This document shows positions 44,282-49,524 of a stretch of DNA of 49,524 nucleotides, in pieces. Source of the DNA: Nitrospirae bacterium MYbin3 (GTDB taxonomy: Bacteria; Nitrospirota; Thermodesulfovibrionia; Thermodesulfovibrionales; Dissulfurispiraceae); NCBI GenBank assembly GCA_002753335.1, contig PEAD01000023.1, positions 1 through 49,524 of the forward strand, in the 5' to 3' direction. A program made the translations under genes and the position numbers. How positions within the stretch are numbered: position 1 is the first letter of the stretch; each line of letters opens with the position of its first letter. A model generated the notes under the pieces. It was not told the DNA's origin. It ran no database searches and saw nothing but the letters and a program-made list of their open reading frames with translations.

Positions 44282-44817
44282 TATCTAACCTCGTATTGAC
44301 TGTTCTTTTCAACGGTCTTGAGCAGTTCGGTGTAGCCTCTCCACTCCATAGAACCCAAATCGCTTTTTAAAGGATAATCTTTTCTGAGTGGATGGCCTTC
44401 CCAGTCTTCGGGCATCAATATCCTGCGCATATCAGGATGCCCTTTAAACGTTATACCGAAGAGATCAAAGCATTCGCGTTCGTGCCAGTTTGCTCCGGCC
44501 CATATATCTACAGCACTTTCGATGCTGCAATCTTCTGCAGGCACTTCAGCCCTAATCCTGATGAAGTGACGATGCCTGATCGAATAAAGATTGTAAACCA
44601 CCTCGAACCGCGGCTCTTTTTTCCCAAGATAGTCAACACCGCAAAGGTCGGCAAGATAATCAAAATAAAGCTCAGGTGTGTCATGAAGAAACCGCAGGAT
44701 GTCCTTTATTGAGTCTTTTCCGACTGTAACCGAAGTCTGTCCGGCAAAAAACGCAATCTCCCTGACATCCGCCGGAAAACTTTCTTTTATTCTTTCTGCT
44801 ATCTCTTTAGGTTCCAT
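44281..44817 (-). CDS. nuoC: NADH-quinone oxidoreductase subunit C
   Basis: Structural peripheral-arm subunit of 178 residues (30-kDa subunit family). The signature [17 protein letters not shown] and the closing [19 protein letters not shown] are clear. It contains no cofactor. AGGGAG precedes the ATG. It is directly coupled to nuoD. Confidence 0.97.
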   Translation of the reverse strand: MEPKEIAERIKESFPADVREIAFFAGQTSVTVGKDSIKDILRFLHDTPELYFDYLADLCGVDYLGKKEPRFEVVYNLYSIRHRHFIRIRAEVPAEDCSIESAVDIWAGANWHERECFDLFGITFKGHPDMRRILMPEDWEGHPLRKDYPLKSDLGSMEWRGYTELLKTVEKNSQYEVR

Positions 44818-44859
44818 CCTGTCTCCCTCTGTTTTTTAAAAATTCAGCGCCTTTTACAG

Positions 44860-45390
44860 TTATCTCCACGCGCCCCACTTCATATGCTCACCTCTAATCT
44901 TTTCCTGAAGCTTTACTAGTCCATCCATAAATGCCTCAGGCCTTGGCGGACATCCGGGGATATAGACATCAACAGGCAAAAACTTATCACACCCTAAAAC
45001 AGTGCTGTATGTGTCGTAAATGTTTCCGGAGCAGGCGCAGCTTCCCATCGCAATTACATAGCGGGGCTCAGGCATCTGATCAAAAACACGCCTGACAACA
45101 GGCGCCATCTTTTTCGTTACTGTGCCTGCAATTATAAGGCAGTCGGCCTGCCTCGGTGAGGCTCTGAAAATTATTCCAAAACGGTCTAAATCATAATGAG
45201 ATGATCCAGTGGTCATCATCTCGATTGCGCAGCATGCGAGGCCGAAGGTCATCGGCCACAGTGACGACTCTCTCGACCAGTTAACCACCTTATCGAGGCT
45301 CGTTATTATCGCATTGGCCCCCGGAATAATCTTTACTCCCTCTTCAACCTCTACAAGTCCTGCCGGTCCATCTAATATAGTTGACGACAT
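44860..45390 (-). CDS. nuoB: NADH-quinone oxidoreductase subunit B
   Basis: Holds cluster N2, the last iron-sulfur centre before quinone. The 176-residue protein has the N2 ligands C53/C54 (ACCAIEM), C118 (GSCACSG) and C147 (PGCPPRPE). An AAGGAGG site precedes the ATG at 45390, 35 bases after nuoA. Confidence 0.97.
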   Translation of the reverse strand: MSSTILDGPAGLVEVEEGVKIIPGANAIITSLDKVVNWSRESSLWPMTFGLACCAIEMMTTGSSHYDLDRFGIIFRASPRQADCLIIAGTVTKKMAPVVRRVFDQMPEPRYVIAMGSCACSGNIYDTYSTVLGCDKFLPVDVYIPGCPPRPEAFMDGLVKLQEKIRGEHMKWGAWR

Positions 45391-45425
45391 CTGCTATGCC
45401 TCCTTGATTTATTGACGAGGGGAGA

Positions 45426-45809
45426 TTAATCCCATACAAAGGCTTCTTTTTTCCATGCGTAAACATATCCCACTATAAGAATCAGCATAAAAAGCAACAT
45501 CTCGATGAGTGCGTAAAGACCTATCCTATCATAAACAACCGCCCACGGATACAAAAATACGGCTTCCACATCAAAAATCACGAACAGCATCGCGGTTATA
45601 TAAAACTTGATGCTGAACCGCTCCCTCGGCTCGCCCACAGGCGGAATGCCGGACTCATAAGCCATAAGCTTATCCTTGTAAGGCCTGCGAATACGAAAGA
45701 TCTTGCCTACAAAAATAGTCACCGCTCCGAACGCAACAGCAATCATCATAAAGATAATGACCGGAAGGTATTCGCTGGGCATGTAGCTGCCCGGACTTGA
45801 CAGGTTCAT
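45426..45809 (-). CDS. nuoA: NADH-quinone oxidoreductase subunit A
   Basis: Three-helix membrane subunit at the quinone entry, first gene of the nuo operon, 127 residues. The ATG at 45807-45809 is chosen because GAGGTG lies directly ahead. A GTG two codons upstream falls inside that ribosome site. The conserved loop YESGIPPVGEPRERFSIKFY and the FDVEAVFLYPWAV helix are present. Transcription probably starts from the promoter at 45859-45888. Confidence 0.96.
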   Translation of the reverse strand: MNLSSPGSYMPSEYLPVIIFMMIAVAFGAVTIFVGKIFRIRRPYKDKLMAYESGIPPVGEPRERFSIKFYITAMLFVIFDVEAVFLYPWAVVYDRIGLYALIEMLLFMLILIVGYVYAWKKEAFVWD

Positions 45810-45858
45810 AAACACCTCTGTGCTAAATTTTTTTTATATATCTATAAGCAAACGTTTT

Positions 45859-45888
45859 TTTATACTTCAATTAACGAAAAGATGTCAA
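45859..45888 (-). promoter_or_regulatory. nuoAp: Strong promoter of the nuoA-N operon
   Basis: Minus-strand TTGACA (45883-45888), an 18-base spacer and TATAAA (45859-45864). The predicted start near 45852 gives a leader of about 43 bases. A palindrome (45886-45902) overlaps the -35. Confidence 0.8.
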
Positions 45889-45902
45889 GTCGCAGCGACT
45901 TG
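45886..45902. promoter_or_regulatory. Perfect palindrome at the nuo -35, probable operator
   Basis: CAAGTCGC (45886-45893), a central A, then GCGACTTG (45895-45902) make a perfect 17-base inverted repeat. It overlaps the -35 by 3 bases and extends upstream, a position suited to a repressor or to an activator that touches RNA polymerase. The protein is unknown. Confidence 0.6.
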
Positions 45903-45937
45903 GAAAAATGGCAAACACATTATAAACATACTTCAAA

Positions 45938-45997
45938 GATGGGGATAGGTTTCTGAAGTGCATGCGCAGCTCTGAACGAAAGAAATTTATCCCCATC
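45938..45997. repeat. 10-bp inverted repeat in the nuo/PHP divergent spacer
   Basis: GATGGGGATA (45938-45947) and TATCCCCATC (45988-45997) are perfect inverted arms separated by 40 bases, between the nuo promoter and the PHP gene. A short T run (46011-46016) follows on the plus strand. The 256-base spacer from nuoA to PHP has no convincing gene. Confidence 0.6.
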
Positions 45998-46021
45998 GCA
46001 GTATACGGACTTTTTTCAATG

Positions 46022-46051
46022 TTTACTTTTTTTCAAACCTTCTTGTATTCT
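46022..46051 (+). promoter_or_regulatory. Possible promoter of the PHP-TPR pair
   Basis: TTTACT (46022-46027), an 18-base spacer and TATTCT (46046-46051), 13 bases before the ATG at 46065. The match is only moderate. Confidence 0.35.
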
Positions 46052-46064
46052 TTTAAATCACACC

Positions 46065-46715
46065 ATGATCGACCTTCACACACACAGCATATTCAGCGAC
46101 GGCGAACTTATACCGGCAGAATTGGTAAGAAGGGCTGCCGCAATCGGGTACAAAGCTATCGCGATAACCGACCATGTTGACCAATCAAACATTGATCTGA
46201 TAATTCCCAGAATTATAAAAGCGGTCAACGCATTAAAAGATTTTGTTCCCATAAAAATAATCCCGGGCGTCGAAATAACTCATGTCCCGCCCGCGCTGAT
46301 TGCTGATATGGTGAAAGAAGCAAGAAAACTCGGCGCTAAAATTGTAGTGATTCATGGAGAAACGATCGTCGAACCTGTTGCCGAAGGCACAAACAGGGCC
46401 GGTATTGAAGCAGGCGCTGATCTAATCGCGCATCCCGGATTAATCTCCTCCGAAGACCTAGCTCTTGCAAAAAAAATGGGGACAGTCTTAGAAATAACGG
46501 CCAGAAAGGGACACAGCATAACCAACGGCCATGTTGCAAAAAAAGCGCTGCAGTTTGGCGTTCCATTGACCATAAACACCGACGCGCATGCGCCGTCGGA
46601 TTTAATCACCAAACAGTTTGCTGCATCCGTGCTGTTAGGCGCAGGAATAGACAGTTCTCTGATCGAAGACATATTTAATAACGCACGGTCACTCGTCAGC
46701 AAAGCTATTGGATAG
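46065..46715 (+). CDS. PHP-domain phosphoesterase (histidinol-phosphatase-like)
   Basis: Metal-dependent phosphoesterase of 216 residues. The PHP motifs are HTH (residues 5-7), ITDHVD (~38-43), the GVEIT glutamate (~68), HGE (~95), AHPG (~122) and the C-terminal TDAHAPSDL (~190). Length and motifs fit stand-alone PHP proteins often labelled histidinol phosphate phosphatase-like, but no histidine genes are nearby and the substrate is unknown. No ribosome site is visible before the ATG. The TPR protein gene follows after 8 bases. Confidence 0.88.
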   Translation: MIDLHTHSIFSDGELIPAELVRRAAAIGYKAIAITDHVDQSNIDLIIPRIIKAVNALKDFVPIKIIPGVEITHVPPALIADMVKEARKLGAKIVVIHGETIVEPVAEGTNRAGIEAGADLIAHPGLISSEDLALAKKMGTVLEITARKGHSITNGHVAKKALQFGVPLTINTDAHAPSDLITKQFAASVLLGAGIDSSLIEDIFNNARSLVSKAIG

Positions 46716-46723
46716 GGGGCAAA

Positions 46724-47401
46724 ATGCCGAAAGTAATTAAAAAACGTGTAGAGAAAAAAGAATCAAAAAGTGAAGACATCGGCGGAACAGTTACGGACCT
46801 TAGAGAAAGGATAAAAGAACGCCAAAAAATACTCATCTATGCAGCAGTTGCGACTATAGCGGTTATTGTATCGGCCATAACTTTTTTTGTTTACACCAAT
46901 GCCAACGCTGACAAGGCTTCAGAACTGGAAGCGGAAGGCATGAAAACACTTTACGGGCTTTCTCAGGGTGCGGAAATTCCTGTTGATCAATATAAAAGGG
47001 CTCTTGATTTCTTCAAAAAATCTTATGATACAAAAAAGAGCAGCTCCGCTCTTCTTTATATGGCAAACTGCAATTATGCGCTTGGAAACTATGATGCAGC
47101 GATCAAAAACCTTTTGGAGCTGAACAGCAGCACCTCCGAAACAGGCATGCTCTCATTATCCTACTACAAGCTGGCTTCTGTTTATGCAAAAAAAGGTGAT
47201 CTGGAAAATGCGCTAAAAACATACGGCAACCTTGCGAGCATAAAAGGATCGGGGCTTCAGGAACTGGCGCTGCTCGAAAGCGCTAAACTCCTAGAATCAA
47301 CAGGCAAAACCGAAGAAGCACAAAAGAAATATAAAGAGCTGACAGAGAAGTTTCCAAAATCTTTGGTTGCGGACAACGGAAGCGAAGCTGATAAAAAATA
47401 A
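46724..47401 (+). CDS. Membrane-anchored TPR protein (YfgM/BamD-like)
   Basis: Protein of 225 residues with a Lys/Glu-rich cytoplasmic start, one transmembrane helix (~37-57) and a periplasmic region of three or four TPR-like repeats (~65-210; ALLYMANCNYALGNYDAAI and KLASVYAKKGDLENALKTYG are typical, given here as two short motifs). This N-in, TPR-out layout is like YfgM, a chaperone of the inner-membrane translocon, although the link is inferred. Its TAA abuts the TAA of the convergent transglycosylase gene with no base between. Confidence 0.78.
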   Translation: MPKVIKKRVEKKESKSEDIGGTVTDLRERIKERQKILIYAAVATIAVIVSAITFFVYTNANADKASELEAEGMKTLYGLSQGAEIPVDQYKRALDFFKKSYDTKKSSSALLYMANCNYALGNYDAAIKNLLELNSSTSETGMLSLSYYKLASVYAKKGDLENALKTYGNLASIKGSGLQELALLESAKLLESTGKTEEAQKKYKELTEKFPKSLVADNGSEADKK

Positions 47402-48835
47402 TTACGTCTTAGGCTGATTTTTGGTTTTGTTTTTGGCTATGAGGCTTTTCTTGCCGCCCTTTTTTGATTTGGATTTAGTCTTTGTTGATTTGGCCGATTT
47501 TACTGCACCCTTTTTAGCAGTAATTCTATCATCAAGATCAGCAACATATTTACCCTGAGGCGGTATATTTAAAACCTGTCCTGTCTTGACCTGAGCGGTG
47601 CTGTTCATAGAGTTCATAGCAAGTATCACATTTGACGGCACACCCGTCTTTTTAGCGATACCTTTAACCGTCTCTCCCTTTTTTACCGTATGCGCTGTCA
47701 TGCTTACACGCTCGCCTTCGGGTATCTGAGCGAGGTTCGCAAGAAAAGCATCGCGAGAACCAGAAGGAATCTTTATGACATATTGAGATACGTTTACCGG
47801 AGTACACCAGCGCCTGAGTTCAGGGTTAAGTTCACGGATCGCAGCAACAGTAGTACCTGCGCATTTAGCTATTACATCTATATCAACAGGTGATTCCAAA
47901 ACAACCTCATCATAAAGAAGAGGCTTATGGTATTCGAGATTCTGAAAACCGTAATTTTCTGGTGTATTTGCGATCATGGTTGCAGCAATGTACCTCGGGA
48001 CATATTCCTTGGTTTCGGGCTTTATCTGTTTTGTATTCAAAAGCCCCCAGTAGTCTTCAGCACCGGACCGCTTCATAGCCTTGGATATTCTGCCTTCGCC
48101 GGCGTTGTAAGCAGCAAGCGCGAGCTTCCATGAACCGAACATCTGATAAAGGTCTTTCAGATAACTGGCTGCGGCTCCGGTTGACTTCACTGGATCTTTC
48201 CTCTCATCCCTCCACCAATCTATAACAAGCCCATATCTTTTGCCTGTGGCCGAGATAAACTGCCAGGGCCCCACAGCCCTTGCCCTAGAATAAGCGTTCG
48301 GATTGAATCCGCTCTCCACTATAGGAAGAAAAACAAGCTCTTCAGGCATTTCTTTTTCTTTCAGAACATCCTTCATTATATCTATGTACTTCGAAGACCT
48401 TTCGAGCCACATAGAAAAGCGTTCCTTAATCCGAACAGCAAAAAGGGATATGTTTTTGTCTATGGCCTTTGTAGCGGTGGCATTCGATTGATACGTTATT
48501 CCGAGGGGGGATGATGAATTATTGTCTTTTTGTAAAATAGTCCGCAGTTCCTGAACAGCCAGCTTTACAGATTGTGCGTTTTGTTCGACAGATTGAGGAG
48601 ATGTTGACAGCTCAACATTTTTTTGCTCCGCAGAAGTAGTTGCAGGCTCTGCCTGCTGCGCATTATCCGACGCAGTTGAATACGCATTATATTCAGCTTT
48701 TATCGGAGGTGCATGCTCTTCGTTAGTAACCGCAGGTTGTTTATCAACAATAGAAGCGCTTACAGGATTGCATACTAAGAACACGACCCCTAAAAATGCG
48801 AAAACACCAACGGCTAATGCTTTTGTGTACCGCAT
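47402..48835 (-). CDS. Lytic murein transglycosylase with LysM (MltD-like)
   Basis: Envelope enzyme of 477 residues that cleaves peptidoglycan glycan strands. A signal peptide (~1-28) is followed by a Gln/Ser/Ala-rich linker (~30-125). The SLT domain (~150-300) has catalytic E174 in PIVESGFNPNAYS, AVGPWQFISATG and AAYNAGEGRI. An MltD-type segment follows, then a LysM (~382-426, HTVKKGETVKGIAKKTG), and a Lys-rich tail (~440-477) that may stick to anionic wall polymers. Only one clear LysM is seen, while MltD often has two. Confidence 0.93.
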   Translation of the reverse strand: MRYTKALAVGVFAFLGVVFLVCNPVSASIVDKQPAVTNEEHAPPIKAEYNAYSTASDNAQQAEPATTSAEQKNVELSTSPQSVEQNAQSVKLAVQELRTILQKDNNSSSPLGITYQSNATATKAIDKNISLFAVRIKERFSMWLERSSKYIDIMKDVLKEKEMPEELVFLPIVESGFNPNAYSRARAVGPWQFISATGKRYGLVIDWWRDERKDPVKSTGAAASYLKDLYQMFGSWKLALAAYNAGEGRISKAMKRSGAEDYWGLLNTKQIKPETKEYVPRYIAATMIANTPENYGFQNLEYHKPLLYDEVVLESPVDIDVIAKCAGTTVAAIRELNPELRRWCTPVNVSQYVIKIPSGSRDAFLANLAQIPEGERVSMTAHTVKKGETVKGIAKKTGVPSNVILAMNSMNSTAQVKTGQVLNIPPQGKYVADLDDRITAKKGAVKSAKSTKTKSKSKKGGKKSLIAKNKTKNQPKT

Positions 48836-48914
48836 AACATTAATATCTTAGCCCATTCAGAACAAAAAAAGCCACAAAAAACAGCAATAAAAATTTGTAT
48901 TCTGCTTGCGTTAT

Positions 48915-49524
48915 TTAACGGTCGATGCGCTGAAAAATAAAATCTCCCCCGTCATGGCCGGAATTTCTGATGTTGTTATATTCGGGGATCTGTTCGGATT
49001 TCCCGGCTACGATCTCTTTAATACGGCCGTGGAATATCTCCTCAGCAGAAAAAACACCTTTCTCGGCCTCGTTCAATGCTCTCAAAAAAGCATCCGCGAA
49101 TACAGAGTATTTGCCACCTCCGCTGTCCGTAACAGGCTCATTGCCCCCGCTTGCCATTAATGTTCTGGAGGGACGCTGATGCATTTTTCTAAGAAACTCT
49201 TCTCTATTTCCTTTGCTCTTTAACTCTACAGAAACGCTTCTGTTTAATGTTCCTGAATAACAGCTGTCTGAAACAATAAGAATATGCTTTGCCGTAATGC
49301 GTTTTATGTTCGAGGTTATATCGTCAGCCATTATCCAGTCCGTTGGATCATCAGTTTGTGCATCCACAGGAAGCCAGTAGGCCTTCTCTGCCGTCTTGTC
49401 ATATTCACCATGTCCGGCATAATAAATGAGCAGGTTGTCTTTCTCGCCCAGTCTCTTTCTGAAATCATTTATAGCGCTAAGGATATCTTTTCTTGAGGCG
49501 TTGAGAAGAAGCTTTGTACTAAAA
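48915..49524 (-). CDS. Caspase-like (peptidase C14) protein, N-terminus outside the window
   Basis: C-terminal 202 residues of a larger protein that runs off the right edge. The caspase/metacaspase catalytic pair is visible: the histidine in LIYYAGHGEYD and the cysteine in ILIVSDSCYSGTL. They are preceded by NASRKDILSAINDFRKRLG and joined by the YWLPVDAQTDD segment typical of bacterial C14 proteases. The domain runs to its end (FIFQRIDR) with no further domain behind it, so any partner domains must be N-terminal. A GTG inside the frame (49365-49367) is not the start. Lies 79 bases upstream of the transglycosylase gene on the same strand. Confidence 0.88.
   Translation of the reverse strand, partial: FSTKLLLNASRKDILSAINDFRKRLGEKDNLLIYYAGHGEYDKTAEKAYWLPVDAQTDDPTDWIMADDITSNIKRITAKHILIVSDSCYSGTLNRSVSVELKSKGNREEFLRKMHQRPSRTLMASGGNEPVTDSGGGKYSVFADAFLRALNEAEKGVFSAEEIFHGRIKEIVAGKSEQIPEYNNIRNSGHDGGDFIFQRIDR

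Noticed and set aside
45962..46180. Open frame of 72 codons overlapping the PHP gene start
   Set aside because: It lies mostly in another frame of the PHP gene, lacks a ribosome site and crosses the inverted repeat at 45988-45997.

Overview
The window is about 49.5 kb of a Gram-negative, probably anaerobic or microaerophilic bacterium. Evidence for this is the periplasmic multiheme cytochrome, desulforedoxin, TonB, Tat-exported Fe-S protein and 14-subunit NADH dehydrogenase. The gene complement resembles Nitrospirota (Thermodesulfovibrionia-like) or Desulfobacterota genomes, but this is an impression from family content and not shown by any marker. No tRNA, rRNA, CRISPR array, insertion sequence or prophage was seen. 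Most of the sequence is ordinary, dense chromosomal coding.

Layout. (1) 1-5657, minus: the str/S10 ribosomal operon rpsL-rpsG-fusA-tuf-rpsJ-rplC-rplD. rplD is broken at the left edge by a 65-bp inverted copy of the tuf/rpsJ junction, which looks like an assembly or amplification chimera. (2) 5949-9785, plus: MBL-fold hydrolase, biotin ligase, type III pantothenate kinase, a universal stress protein, a TonB-like protein and a 39-aa desulforedoxin. (3) 9842-10162, minus: a small unknown protein. (4) 10387-13484, plus: GntR/UTRA regulator, TauE/SafE exporter, small DUF1634-like membrane protein and tandem universal stress protein, probably one operon. (5) 13606-14706, plus: DsbB and DsbA-like disulfide pair. 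(6) 14964-19463, plus: a 1229-aa hybrid histidine kinase and truA. (7) 19528-24808, minus: RhlE-type helicase, cold-shock protein, DksA/TraR protein with a histone-like tail, and the rpsB-tsf-pyrH-frr translation cluster with a 50-aa unknown gene behind frr. (8) 25050-28612, minus: four genes for a small membrane protein, an NrfD-type quinone-interacting membrane subunit, a Tat-exported four-cluster ferredoxin and a 12-heme c7-type cytochrome. (9) 28833-30951, plus: SRPBCC protein and two membrane proteins of unknown role. (10) 31030-45809, minus: an AhpD-like protein and the complete nuoA-N operon. (11) 46065-49524: PHP phosphoesterase and TPR protein (plus), then MltD-type lytic transglycosylase and the C-terminal part of a caspase-like peptidase (minus).

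How it fits together. nuoA-N feeds electrons from NADH into the quinone pool. The NrfD/Fe-S/dodecaheme operon has the parts to move electrons between that pool and the periplasm, but carries no recognisable catalytic subunit, so it may be an electron conduit to a separately encoded partner. DsbB/DsbA, TonB and the TauE/SafE exporter add envelope functions. The most useful non-coding signals are a structured leader in the cold-shock gene (long-range stem plus an intrinsic-terminator-like hairpin), a perfect palindrome at the -35 of the nuo promoter, a 17-bp perfect hairpin inside the 3' end of truA, and an apparently leaderless promoter for the GntR gene with an adjacent palindrome.
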